Source: Gammaproteobacteria bacterium (GTDB lineage: Bacteria > Pseudomonadota > Gammaproteobacteria > Ga0077554 > Ga007554). Taken from it: 64,000 bases of DNA. Of the stretch, positions 1-8,026 are shown in pieces. The notes beneath the pieces are model-generated. The model made no database searches and had not been told where the DNA came from. It worked only from the letters and a program-made list of their open reading frames with translations. The DNA lies in the NCBI GenBank assembly GCA_040183005.1, contig JAMPIW010000004.1:124001-188000 (forward strand), read 5' to 3'. Position 1 is the stretch's first letter, and every line of letters starts with the position of its first letter. Made by a program: the position numbers and the translations under genes.

Positions 1-1
1 C

Positions 2-70
2 GACGGTGCCTGTATCGTGGTGCGCCTCCCGCTGCAAAGCACTGGAGCAACCGCGTGGACGCAGCCATGA
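2..70 (+). CDS. C-terminal end of a sensor histidine kinase, probably NtrY (partial)
   Basis: Only the last 22 codons are in the window. They read DGACIVVRLPL and a short tail, which fits the final strand of a histidine kinase ATPase domain, where a G-x-x-F/I-x-x-x-LP pattern is usual. The stop lies 52 bases before the ntrX start. The ntrY-ntrX-trkA-trkH order is common in proteobacteria, so the kinase is inferred to be NtrY, a membrane sensor that phosphorylates NtrX. The identity rests on context more than on this short piece. Confidence 0.6.
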   Translation, partial: DGACIVVRLPLQSTGATAWTQP

Positions 71-74
71 CATT

Positions 75-109
75 TACCCTGAAGGGCATGAATACCCTAA
101 AGGGCACGA
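75..109 (+). repeat. Two tandem copies of a 17-nt hairpin motif in the ntrX leader
   Basis: TACCCTGAAGGGCATGA (75-91) is followed at an 18-nt period by TACCCTAAAGGGCACGA (93-109). Each contains an inverted repeat, CCCT.AAGGG. The second copy ends 13 bases before the ntrX ATG. The same motif precedes pilS at 60137-60153 and lies inside a miniature element at 57606-57623 (minus strand). Confidence 0.7.
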
Positions 110-122
110 GGGAGAACGGCGC

Positions 123-1493
123 ATGAGTATGGCTTATGTCCTGGTAGTGGACGACGAGCGCGACATTCGCGAACTGGTCAAGGAGATCCTGGTTGACGAG
201 GGGTACGAGGTCGCCATTGCGGAAAACGGCGAGGCGGCACGGCGTGCGCGGCGCGAGCGCCGTCCCGATCTGGTGCTGCTGGATATCTGGATGCCGGACA
301 TCGATGGTATCTCGCTGCTCAAGGAGTGGGGGGCCGAAGAAGGCGATGCGTTGCCACCGGTTATTATGATGTCCGGACACGGCACGGTGGAAACAGCGGT
401 GGAGGCCACTCGTTTGGGCGCCTACGACTTTTTGGAAAAGCCTTTGTCCATGGCCAAGCTGCTTCTGACCATCAAGCGCGCGCTGGAGGCCGACAGGCTG
501 CGGCGGGAAAACCTCGGGTTACGCCGCCACGATCAGACGGTAACAGAGCCGGTGGGCCACGGCACGGTAATGCACCATCTGCGCGAACAGGCCAAACGCA
601 TAGCCCAGCATGACGCCTGGGTACTGATCACTGGCGAGCCGGGCAGCGGCAAGGAACTGTTCGCCCGTTATCTGCACGCCAACAGCATGCGTCGCAATGG
701 ACCGTTTATTGATGCTGGTGTTCCACAGGGCAATCCGGCTATCGAATTGTTTGGTAGTGAAGAAGGCGGAAAGATTCATTACGGGCGCTTTGAACAAGCC
801 AACGGTGGCACCCTGTTCCTGGATGAGATCGGCGATATGGATGCCGCGCTGCAGGCGCGCCTGCTGCGCACCCTGCAAAGCCGCTCCTTCATGAGGGTGG
901 GCGGCAGCGAGCCGGTGAAGCTCGACGCGCGCGTCCTGGCAGCCACGCACCACGATCTGGCGCAGGATGTCCAGACCAAGCGTTTTCGTGAAGACCTTTA
1001 TTACCAGTTGAACGTGGTGCCGCTGCGCGTGCCTCCGTTACGCGAACATTGTGAAGACGTTCCCGAATTACTTAACTATTACATGAACGTTTTCGTCAAC
1101 CAGGACAACTTGCCCTACCGCCGCTTCAGCATGGCGGCGCAAAACCGCCTGCGCAATTATCCATGGCCAGGTAACGTCCGCGAATTAAAAAACCTGGTGC
1201 AGCGCCTGCTGATTCTCGGCACAGGTGCCGAAATCGGCGCCGATGAAGTGGACGCCGCGCTGGGCGAAGCGCCTGCCAGTATGACTGCGACATCAACGCT
1301 GGGCTTTGATTTACCCTTGCGCGAGGCGCGTGACCGTTTTGAAAAGGCCTATCTGGAATATCAGCTGCGTGAGACGGGCGGCAATATTACCAAGGTGGCC
1401 AAACTGGCGGGCATGGAGCGCACCCATCTGTATCGCAAGATGCGGGCGCTGGGCATAAGCATCGGCGATGTACAAGAAACAGCGGATCAGTGA
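123..1493 (+). CDS. ntrX: NtrX-type response regulator (AAA+ and Fis domains)
   Basis: This is the response regulator partner of NtrY; the pair is linked in other bacteria to nitrogen and redox control. The receiver domain spans residues 1-120, with acidic residues D10/D11 and phospho-acceptor D54 in LLDIWMPD. The AAA+ domain spans about 150-380, with Walker A GEPGSGKE and Walker B GGTLFLDEIGDM. A Fis-type helix-turn-helix (NITKVAKLAGMERTHLYRKM) closes the protein. The GAFTGA loop that sigma-54 activators use is missing: the segment reads FGSEEGGKIHYGRFEQANGG. This is a known trait of NtrX and argues against classical sigma-54 activation. The start at 123 was chosen because the receiver domain begins there and GGGAG lies upstream; a longer frame open from position 6 would add a repetitive, unlikely N terminus. 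trkA follows 37 bases on. Confidence 0.93.
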   Translation: MSMAYVLVVDDERDIRELVKEILVDEGYEVAIAENGEAARRARRERRPDLVLLDIWMPDIDGISLLKEWGAEEGDALPPVIMMSGHGTVETAVEATRLGAYDFLEKPLSMAKLLLTIKRALEADRLRRENLGLRRHDQTVTEPVGHGTVMHHLREQAKRIAQHDAWVLITGEPGSGKELFARYLHANSMRRNGPFIDAGVPQGNPAIELFGSEEGGKIHYGRFEQANGGTLFLDEIGDMDAALQARLLRTLQSRSFMRVGGSEPVKLDARVLAATHHDLAQDVQTKRFREDLYYQLNVVPLRVPPLREHCEDVPELLNYYMNVFVNQDNLPYRRFSMAAQNRLRNYPWPGNVRELKNLVQRLLILGTGAEIGADEVDAALGEAPASMTATSTLGFDLPLREARDRFEKAYLEYQLRETGGNITKVAKLAGMERTHLYRKMRALGISIGDVQETADQ

Positions 1494-1530
1494 TAAGATT
1501 GCCGCCCTTGTTTTCGGATTGTGAGCTGAC

Positions 1531-2904
1531 ATGAAAATCATCATCCTCGGCGCAGGCCAGGTAGGTTCGTCGGTAGCAGCCAATCTGGTCAGTGAGGCCA
1601 ACGATATTACGGTGGTGGATACCAACCAGGACCTTCTGCAAAACCTCCAGGACCGTTTCGACCTGCGCACCGTGTGCGGCGAGGCCTCCCACCCCGAGAT
1701 GCTGCGGCGCGCTGGGGCGGAGGATGCGGACATGATCCTCGCCGTCACCAACAGCGATGAAACCAACATGGTGGCGTGCCAAGTGGCGTACACACTGTTT
1801 CGCACCCCCACCAAGATAGCACGCGTGCGCTCCAACGAATATCTTAGCCATCCCCAGTTATTCGCCAGCGATGCGCTCCCTATCGACTTCCTGATCAGCC
1901 CCGACCAGGCGGTGACGGATTATATCCAGCGTTTGATTGAATACCCCGGCGCACTCCAGGTGCTCGATTTTGCTCACGGCAAGGTACGGCTGGTGGCAGT
2001 GCGCGCCTACCATGACGGGCCGCTGGTGGGGCGCGAATTGCGCACCCTGCGCGAACACATGCCAGGCGTTCAGACGCGCGTTGCCGCCATCTTTCGCCGC
2101 GATGCGCCTATCGTTCCCGAGGGCAATACCGTCATCGAGGTGGGTGACGAAGTGTTTTTCATTGCCGCCAGCAAAGACATCCGCGCGGTGATGAGTGAGC
2201 TGAGGCGACTGGATAGCTCCATTAAACGCGTGATGATCGCGGGCGGCGGCAATATCGGGAAACGCCTCGCCAAGGCGCTGGAAAATGATTACCAGATCAA
2301 GGTCATCGAGCACAACCAGAAGCGCGCGCGCGCCCTGTCGGAAGAGCTGAAAAAGGCCATTGTCCTGCTGGGCGATGCCACCGATGAAGATCTGTTGCGT
2401 GAAGAAAACATCGAAGCCACCGACATATTTTGCGCGCTGACTAATGACGACGAGGATAATATTCTCTCCGCCATGCTCGCCAAGCGCCTCGGTGCGCGCA
2501 AGGTAATGGCGCTGATCAACCGCTCCGCCTATGTCGACCTGGTGGAGAGCGGCACGATCGACATCGCAATATCACCCCACCAGGCGATGATCGGTAGCCT
2601 GTTGGCCCATGTGCGGCGTGGCGATGTTGCGGCGGTTCACTCCCTGCGGCGCGGCGCGGCGGAGGCTCTGGAGGCAGTGGCGCACGGCGACCGCAAATCA
2701 TCGAAAGTGGTAGGGCGCGCCATTCAGGACATCAAACTACCGCCGGGCGCCAGCATTGGCGCCATGCTGCGCGGTGATGAGGTGATTATCGCCCATCACG
2801 ACACCGTGATCGAAGCGGAGGATCACGTCATCCTGTTCCTGGTCGATAAAACCCGTATCCGCGACGTGGAGCGCCTGTTTCAAGTGAGCGCGATGTTTCT
2901 TTAA
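1531..2904 (+). CDS. trkA: Trk potassium uptake regulatory subunit TrkA
   Basis: This is the cytoplasmic NAD(H)-binding gating subunit of the Trk potassium transporter, which docks on TrkH. The 457 residues match the usual length and contain two RCK modules. The first starts with the Rossmann motif [13 protein letters not shown] at the N terminus and an acidic residue in VVDTN. The second starts near residue 234 with [15 protein letters not shown]. Each is followed by a TrkA-C domain; the second ends with the [15 protein letters not shown] segment. The gene lies between ntrX and trkH on the same strand, with 37 and 86 bases between them, and is probably co-transcribed with both. Confidence 0.97.
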   Translation: MKIIILGAGQVGSSVAANLVSEANDITVVDTNQDLLQNLQDRFDLRTVCGEASHPEMLRRAGAEDADMILAVTNSDETNMVACQVAYTLFRTPTKIARVRSNEYLSHPQLFASDALPIDFLISPDQAVTDYIQRLIEYPGALQVLDFAHGKVRLVAVRAYHDGPLVGRELRTLREHMPGVQTRVAAIFRRDAPIVPEGNTVIEVGDEVFFIAASKDIRAVMSELRRLDSSIKRVMIAGGGNIGKRLAKALENDYQIKVIEHNQKRARALSEELKKAIVLLGDATDEDLLREENIEATDIFCALTNDDEDNILSAMLAKRLGARKVMALINRSAYVDLVESGTIDIAISPHQAMIGSLLAHVRRGDVAAVHSLRRGAAEALEAVAHGDRKSSKVVGRAIQDIKLPPGASIGAMLRGDEVIIAHHDTVIEAEDHVILFLVDKTRIRDVERLFQVSAMFL

Positions 2905-2990
2905 AAAGTAGAAAAAACCAAAAATGACGAGGCAAAGCATGGCGTTCCACCGGTTTTCTGATTTGCTTTTTGTTTATTAACTGCTAAAAA

Positions 2991-4442
2991 ATGCAACTCT
3001 CCGCCATACAACGCATACTCGGTCTTCTTTTGATGCTGTTCAGCATCACCATGCTGCCTCCGGTGGCGGTATCTTTCTGGTACGACGACCACACCGCAGA
3101 ATCATTCCTGCTGGGTTTCGCATTGACGCTGTTGGCAGGTTTTCTGTGTTGGCTGCCGGTGCGTTCTTTCCGCAAGGAATTGCGTCTGCGCGACGGCTTT
3201 CTGATCGTGGTGATCTTCTGGACTGCGCTGAGTATGGTCAGCGCCTTACCGTTCATGCTTGCCGAGCACCCGCACATGTCGTTCACCGACTCGGTTTTTG
3301 AATCGGTGTCGGGTTTCACCACCACCGGCGCAACGGTGATGGTCGGCCTCGATCACATGCCGCAATCCATCCTCTATTATCGCCAGCAACTGCAATTTCT
3401 CGGTGGCATGGGAATCGTGGTTCTGGCAGTGGCCATCTTCCCCATGCTCGGCATCGGTGGCATGCAGCTCTATCGTGCCGAGACGCCGGGGCCGATGAAA
3501 GACAACAAGCTTACCCCCCGCATCACCGAAACGGCGCGGGCTTTGTGGTACATCTATCTAGGCTTGACGGTGGCCTGCGCGCTGGCTTATTGGCTGGCGG
3601 GTATGAGCCTGTTCGACGCCATCGGCCACAGCTTCTCCACCATCTCCACCGGCGGTTTTTCCACCCATGACGCCAGTCTTGGCCACTTCAACAGCGCACT
3701 CATCGACGCTATTGCTACCGTGTTCATGCTGCTCGGCGGGTTCAACTTCGCGGTGCATTTTATGGCATGGCGGGAGCGGGATATCCGCCACTATTGGCGC
3801 GACGCAGAGGCGCTCGCCTTCCTCGGTATCGTCGCCGCGATTATAGCGATAGTCGTCGTGACGTTGATGGTCACGCAAAAATATCCGGACATATGGAGCG
3901 CATTGCGCTATGGCTCTCTCCAGGTAGTCACCATGATTACCAGTACCGGTTTCCTGACGGCGGACTTCGCGTCCTGGCCGCTGTTCCTGCCCGCATTGCT
4001 GATGGCCATTGGTTTTATCGGTGGCTGCGCCGGTTCAACTGCGGGCGGTATGAAAGTGGTGCGTATCCTGCTGCTCTACAAGCAGGGCATCCGCGAGATC
4101 ATGCGCCTGATCCATCCCAACGCCATCATCCCCGTCAAAATCGGCGAGCGTTCGCTGCCGGACCGTATCGTTGAAGCCGTATGGGGATTCTCGGTACTTT
4201 ACATCACCAGTTTTGTCGTGCTGTCGCTGGCGCTGATGGGCACCGGGTTGGATGTGGTCACCGCCTTCTCCGGCGTCGCCACCTGCCTCAACCTCGGCGG
4301 CCCCGGCCTCGGCGCAGTGACGATGAATTTTACCATCGTCAATGATGTTGGCATCTGGATACTGAGCTTCGCCATGCTCCTGGGGCGTCTTGAGATATTC
4401 ACGCTACTGGTGTTGCTGACACCGGCGTTTTGGCGGAAGTAG
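2991..4442 (+). CDS. trkH: Trk potassium channel subunit TrkH
   Basis: This is the inner-membrane, ion-conducting subunit for potassium uptake, gated by TrkA. At 483 residues it has the family length and about ten hydrophobic segments plus re-entrant pore loops. Selectivity-filter-type glycine motifs are visible: SGFTTTGATV near residue 107, FSTISTGGFSTHD near 220, ITSTGF near 316, and the last loop CLNLGGPGLG near 435. The ATG follows ACTGCTAAAAA without a strong ribosome binding site. The gene ends at TAG 4440-4442 and is followed by a 335-base non-coding stretch, so it probably closes the ntrYX-trkAH transcript. No clear terminator was found. Confidence 0.96.
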   Translation: MQLSAIQRILGLLLMLFSITMLPPVAVSFWYDDHTAESFLLGFALTLLAGFLCWLPVRSFRKELRLRDGFLIVVIFWTALSMVSALPFMLAEHPHMSFTDSVFESVSGFTTTGATVMVGLDHMPQSILYYRQQLQFLGGMGIVVLAVAIFPMLGIGGMQLYRAETPGPMKDNKLTPRITETARALWYIYLGLTVACALAYWLAGMSLFDAIGHSFSTISTGGFSTHDASLGHFNSALIDAIATVFMLLGGFNFAVHFMAWRERDIRHYWRDAEALAFLGIVAAIIAIVVVTLMVTQKYPDIWSALRYGSLQVVTMITSTGFLTADFASWPLFLPALLMAIGFIGGCAGSTAGGMKVVRILLLYKQGIREIMRLIHPNAIIPVKIGERSLPDRIVEAVWGFSVLYITSFVVLSLALMGTGLDVVTAFSGVATCLNLGGPGLGAVTMNFTIVNDVGIWILSFAMLLGRLEIFTLLVLLTPAFWRK

Positions 4443-4623
4443 TTGGTTGGCGTATTGATCTTGCGCATTAACATGCACAAGATATGGTGTATTTTGTCGG
4501 CGCATTTCAGTGGTCCTATCCTGCTGAATATCAATGTATTTTCCTGTGTCAATCCTTTGATGTTTTCGTATGTCATTGTTTTTTATTGTATAAAAAATAT
4601 GCCTTCATGGAGGCTCACGCGTG

Positions 4624-4652
4624 TTGACACGGGAGGGGACAGGCGTTAATCT
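4624..4652 (+). promoter_or_regulatory. Possible sigma-70 promoter of nrdJab
   Basis: A perfect -35 hexamer TTGACA lies at 4624-4629, followed after 17 bases by TAATCT at 4647-4652, which matches the -10 consensus at only three positions. The start site would fall just upstream of or within the NrdR-like box, a good position for repression. The weak -10 keeps confidence low. Confidence 0.4.
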
Positions 4653-4663
4653 CCCACATCACG

Positions 4664-4679
4664 GCACAATATATTGTGT
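4664..4679 (+). promoter_or_regulatory. NrdR-like operator (NrdR box)
   Basis: GCACAATATATTGTGT matches the published NrdR box consensus acaCwAtATaTwGtgt at 15 of 16 positions, and its inner 14 bases are a perfect palindrome. It lies about 100 bases before the start of a ribonucleotide reductase gene, the usual target of the ATP/dATP-sensing repressor NrdR. A second box about three helical turns away is usual but only a poor match is seen near 4697-4712. Confidence 0.85.
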
Positions 4680-4777
4680 TTTACCGAAATTAAAAAACAA
4701 GCCATAGTCAAACGGCCCCATGCACCGTGGGTGTGCCGCGACGTGCCAAAACAATCAATACCAGGGAGCATGTATCC

Positions 4778-6931
4778 ATGAAGGTTACCCATCTCAAGGC
4801 TGTCCCCAATGCCGACGCCATCATCGAGCTTCAGCCCGCATCTTTTGACATCTGGGACAAAAAATACCGCCTGAAGAAGAAAGACGGCACCGTCATCGAC
4901 GAAACACTCGATCACACCTACCGGCGCGTTGCCCGCGCCGTGGCCGATGTGGAAGATACCGAGGAGAAGCGCGCCGAGTGGTATGACAAATTTCTGTGGG
5001 CGCTGCGCCGTGGCGCGATTCCTGCTGGCCGTATCGTTTCCAACGCTGGGGCACAGGCCTACAAGCCCGCAACCTCCACGATCAACTGCACGGTATCCGG
5101 CACCATTCAAGACTCCATGGACAACATCCTGGGGAAGGTTCATGAGGCCGGTCTTACACTGAAGGCCGGTTGCGGCATTGGTTATGAATTCTCCACGCTG
5201 CGTCCCAGGGGCGCGTTCGTCGCCGGTGCGGGTGCGTATACCTCCGGCCCGCTGTCGTTCATGGATATCTACGACAAGATGTGTTTCACCGTCTCCTCCG
5301 CCGGCGGTCGTCGCGGTGCCCAGATGGCGACCTTTGACGTCAGCCACCCGGACGTGCTCGACTTCATCCGCGCCAAGCGTGAAAACGGCCGCCTGCGTCA
5401 GTTCAATCTGTCGCTGCTGGTGACGCGTGAATACATGGAAGCCGTCAAGAATGACGCAGACTGGCCGCTGGTGTTCCCGCTCGACGCCAAGGAGGTTGAT
5501 ATCGACGGCATCGACGTCAACGACCCGAAGCAAGTGATCTGGCGCGAATGGCCCACCAAGGATAAATACCTGTCTAACGACCAGGGTCTGGTCGCATGTA
5601 AAATCTATCGCACCATCCGCGCGCGCCGCTTGTGGGATGCGATCATGACGTCCACCTATGATTTCGCCGAGCCGGGTTTTATCCTGATCGACAACGTCAA
5701 CGAGATGAACAACAACTGGTTCTGCGAAAGCATCCGCGCCACCAATCCCTGTGGTGAGCAACCACTTCCCCCCTACGGCGCCTGTCTGCTGGGCTCGATC
5801 AACCTGACCAATTTCGTGCGCAATGCGTTCACGTCCAAGGCCAGTTTTGACTGGGACGAGTACCGTCGCGCCGTGGCGATTTTCACCCGTATGCTGGATA
5901 ACGTGGTGGAGATCAGCGGCCTGCCTTTGGAGCAGCAGCGCGAAGAGATCAAGAGCAAGCGCCGCCATGGCATGGGGTATCTGGGGCTGGGCTCCGCCAT
6001 AACCATGCAGTGCATGCGTTACGGCTCGAAAGAATCGCTGGAATTCACCGAGCAGGTCACCCGCGAAATGGCGCTGGTGGGCTGGCAAGTGGGCGCTGAA
6101 CTGGCCCAGGAAAAGGGCGCGGCCCCGGTGCTGAATCAGGAATTTACTGTAACGGGCGAGATGCTGCGCAAGCGGCCTGAGATGGTGCAAGACGGCTTTA
6201 ATATAGGCGACAAGGTGCCGGGCAAGGTGCTGCTGGCCAAATACAGCCGCTACATGCAACGCATAGCCGAGATTGACCCTGATCTGGTGAATACCATCGC
6301 CGAAAACGGCGCGCGCTTCACCCACCATAGCTCCATCGCCCCCACCGGAACCATTTCGTTGTCGCTGGCCAATAACGCCAGTAACGGAATCGAACCCAGC
6401 TTCGCGCACCACTACGCGCGTAACGTGATCCGTGAAGGCAAGAAGTCCAAAGAGAAGGTCGACGTTTATTCCTATGAGTTGCTGGCCTACCGCTCCTTGA
6501 TCAATGACAAGGCCATGCCCTACTCCGACAAGGAAGACGAGCAACTGCCTGAGTACTTCATCACTGCCGATGACGTTACGCCGAAAGAGCATGTCGACGT
6601 GCAGGCCGCCGCGCAGAAATGGATCGACTCCTCTATCTCCAAAACCGCCAACGTGCCGACGGATTTTCCCTACGACGACTTCAAGGGCATCTACCTCTAT
6701 GCCTACGAGCAAGGCCTGAAGGGTTGCACCACCTTCCGTTTCAATCCTGAAGCGTTTCAGGGCGTGCTGGTGAAAGAGAGCGATCTGGAGGGCACTACCT
6801 ACCGCTTTACCCTGGAAGACGGCACCGTGCTTGAGGTCAAGGGTAACGAGGAGATTGAATACGACGGCGAAATCCACACCGCCGCCAACCTGTTCGACGC
6901 CCTAAAAGAAGGCTATTACGGCAAGTTCTAA
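4778..6931 (+). CDS. nrdJ: Class II (adenosylcobalamin) ribonucleotide reductase, large chain NrdJa
   Basis: This enzyme reduces ribonucleotides to deoxyribonucleotides using a radical derived from adenosylcobalamin, so it works with or without oxygen. It has 717 residues. Visible motifs are the N-terminal active-site cysteine in STINCTVSG, the finger-loop signature NPCGEQPLPPYGACLLGSIN, and the late TGTISL segment before the C-terminal part. The chain ends in GYYGKF without the usual C-terminal CxxC pair; that function appears to be supplied by the next gene. The start at 4778 was chosen because AGGGAG sits nine bases upstream and MKVTHLK begins the conserved part; the frame is open from 4727 but has no support there. 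An NrdR-type box precedes the gene. Confidence 0.95.
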   Translation: MKVTHLKAVPNADAIIELQPASFDIWDKKYRLKKKDGTVIDETLDHTYRRVARAVADVEDTEEKRAEWYDKFLWALRRGAIPAGRIVSNAGAQAYKPATSTINCTVSGTIQDSMDNILGKVHEAGLTLKAGCGIGYEFSTLRPRGAFVAGAGAYTSGPLSFMDIYDKMCFTVSSAGGRRGAQMATFDVSHPDVLDFIRAKRENGRLRQFNLSLLVTREYMEAVKNDADWPLVFPLDAKEVDIDGIDVNDPKQVIWREWPTKDKYLSNDQGLVACKIYRTIRARRLWDAIMTSTYDFAEPGFILIDNVNEMNNNWFCESIRATNPCGEQPLPPYGACLLGSINLTNFVRNAFTSKASFDWDEYRRAVAIFTRMLDNVVEISGLPLEQQREEIKSKRRHGMGYLGLGSAITMQCMRYGSKESLEFTEQVTREMALVGWQVGAELAQEKGAAPVLNQEFTVTGEMLRKRPEMVQDGFNIGDKVPGKVLLAKYSRYMQRIAEIDPDLVNTIAENGARFTHHSSIAPTGTISLSLANNASNGIEPSFAHHYARNVIREGKKSKEKVDVYSYELLAYRSLINDKAMPYSDKEDEQLPEYFITADDVTPKEHVDVQAAAQKWIDSSISKTANVPTDFPYDDFKGIYLYAYEQGLKGCTTFRFNPEAFQGVLVKESDLEGTTYRFTLEDGTVLEVKGNEEIEYDGEIHTAANLFDALKEGYYGKF

Positions 6932-6987
6932 ACTATATACAGGACGGAAAGCCCCACTGGGGTATTGCCCGTCACTGGAGAAACAGC

Positions 6988-7680
6988 ATGACTATCAAGA
7001 TAGAAAAGAAGATTGTGAAGTACAGCGTGGTCAAGGACGAGGAGAAGGCTGCTGCCGCCCCTGCCGAGGAATCCACCGTTGCCAAGGTAGTGCAGATGCA
7101 CGAAAAGCTGGAGCGGCCCGAGGTATTGATCGGCTCCACCTACAAGATCAAAACCCCGCTCACCGAGCATGCCCTGTATGTCACCGTCAACGATGTCGTG
7201 CTCAATCCCGGCACCGAGGATGAGCTGCGTCGCCCCTTCGAAGTCTTCATCAACTCGAAGAACATGGACCACTTCCAGTGGATCGTCGCCCTCACCCGCA
7301 TCATCTCCGCCGTATTCCGCAAGGGCGGTGATGTCACCTTTCTGGTGGAAGAGCTGCGTTCAGTGTTCGACCCGCGCGGTGGCTATTTCAAGAAGGGCGG
7401 CAAATACATGCCTTCACTGGTCGCCGAGATCGGTGATGTGATCGAGCGCCATATGCGTATGATTGGTCTGCTGAAAGACGACACCCTCGACGAGCATCAG
7501 CAAAAGCACATCAACGAAAAACGCGCCGAGTTCGAGTCCATGCTGCACAAGGCCGAAGACAGCGAAAGCGGCAGCTTCCCCACTGGCGCCCAGCTCTGCG
7601 GTAAATGCAATACCAAGGCTATGATCAAAATGGATAATTGCATGACTTGTTTGAATTGTGGCGATTCAAAGTGTGGCTAA
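6988..7680 (+). CDS. nrdJb: NrdJb, cysteine-rich accessory chain of split class II ribonucleotide reductase
   Basis: The 230-residue product matches in size, gene position and C terminus the NrdJb protein described in Pseudomonas aeruginosa, where NrdJa and NrdJb are both needed for class II activity. The N terminus is lysine- and glutamate-rich. The middle (about 50-180) is a globular domain. The end, CGKCNTKAMIKMDNCMTC followed by LNCGDSKCG, holds seven cysteines able to form a redox-active or metal-binding tail; this probably replaces the C-terminal thiols missing in NrdJa. The gap to nrdJa is 56 bases and carries a small hairpin (CCCCACTGGGG). GGAGAAACAGC precedes the ATG. Confidence 0.88.
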   Translation: MTIKIEKKIVKYSVVKDEEKAAAAPAEESTVAKVVQMHEKLERPEVLIGSTYKIKTPLTEHALYVTVNDVVLNPGTEDELRRPFEVFINSKNMDHFQWIVALTRIISAVFRKGGDVTFLVEELRSVFDPRGGYFKKGGKYMPSLVAEIGDVIERHMRMIGLLKDDTLDEHQQKHINEKRAEFESMLHKAEDSESGSFPTGAQLCGKCNTKAMIKMDNCMTCLNCGDSKCG

Positions 7681-8026
7681 AGTAGGGCGGCGAGTCCCCC
7701 CGAGCCAAACAGCAAGCTCGTGAAAGCCTTCGCCGCCGGATTGAGGGGCAGAGCAAACGCAGCAAGAAATAGGGTTATGGCACAGCGAAACGCTATCAGT
7801 TATTTAATGTTTGCTGCATAACCAATTCAACAAGCTAACACCAACGGCACGGGATCTATGGGCTCCACCCGTTGTGCATGCGGGAAATAAGATCATGCTT
7901 TTTACTATTTGGCCGTGCGGTCTGGGTTAGCCATAACCCAATGCTTTCTTCGCCCCACTGCGAGCTATCGCCCCTGTGGAATCTCCCCGGGTTGCGCCCA
8001 CAGCGCTACCGGTAGACAATAGCGAC
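7681..8026. other. Non-coding stretch with several inverted repeats
   Basis: No gene is supported here. GGCGGCGA (7686-7693) pairs with TCGCCGCC (7730-7737), a stem that could end the nrdJab transcript although no T run follows. Further on are GTTATGGCACAGCGAAAC against GTTTGCTGCATAAC (about 7774-7822) and GGGTTAGCCATAACCC near 7923. The function of these repeats is unknown. Confidence 0.5.

Larger units (their letters stand above)
4443..4777. other. Non-coding leader between trkH and nrdJa
   Basis: This is 335 bases of AT-richer sequence with no convincing gene. It holds a possible sigma-70 promoter (4624-4652), an NrdR-like operator (4664-4679) and the nrdJa ribosome binding site AGGGAG at 4763-4768. 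I looked for a cobalamin riboswitch, which a B12-dependent reductase might have, and saw no recognisable B12-box. Confidence 0.7.

Noticed and set aside
4697-4712. Second NrdR box downstream of the first
   Set aside because: The match to the consensus is poor, with several core positions wrong.
4443-4777. Cobalamin riboswitch before the B12-dependent reductase
   Set aside because: No B12-box or matching secondary structure was recognised; the NrdR box explains regulation better.
4646-6877. A 743-residue open frame antisense to nrdJa
   Set aside because: It mirrors the codon pattern of nrdJa, has no domain motifs or ribosome binding site, and is a shadow of the real gene.
7715-7816. Possible 33-codon gene starting GTG in the nrdJb downstream region
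   Set aside because: No ribosome binding site, no recognisable motif, and overlap with inverted repeats.
7774-7945. Integron attC-like repeats suggested by GTTATGG/CCATAAC motifs
   Set aside because: The core GTTRRRY/RYYYAAC pattern is not met and no integrase or cassette array is present.
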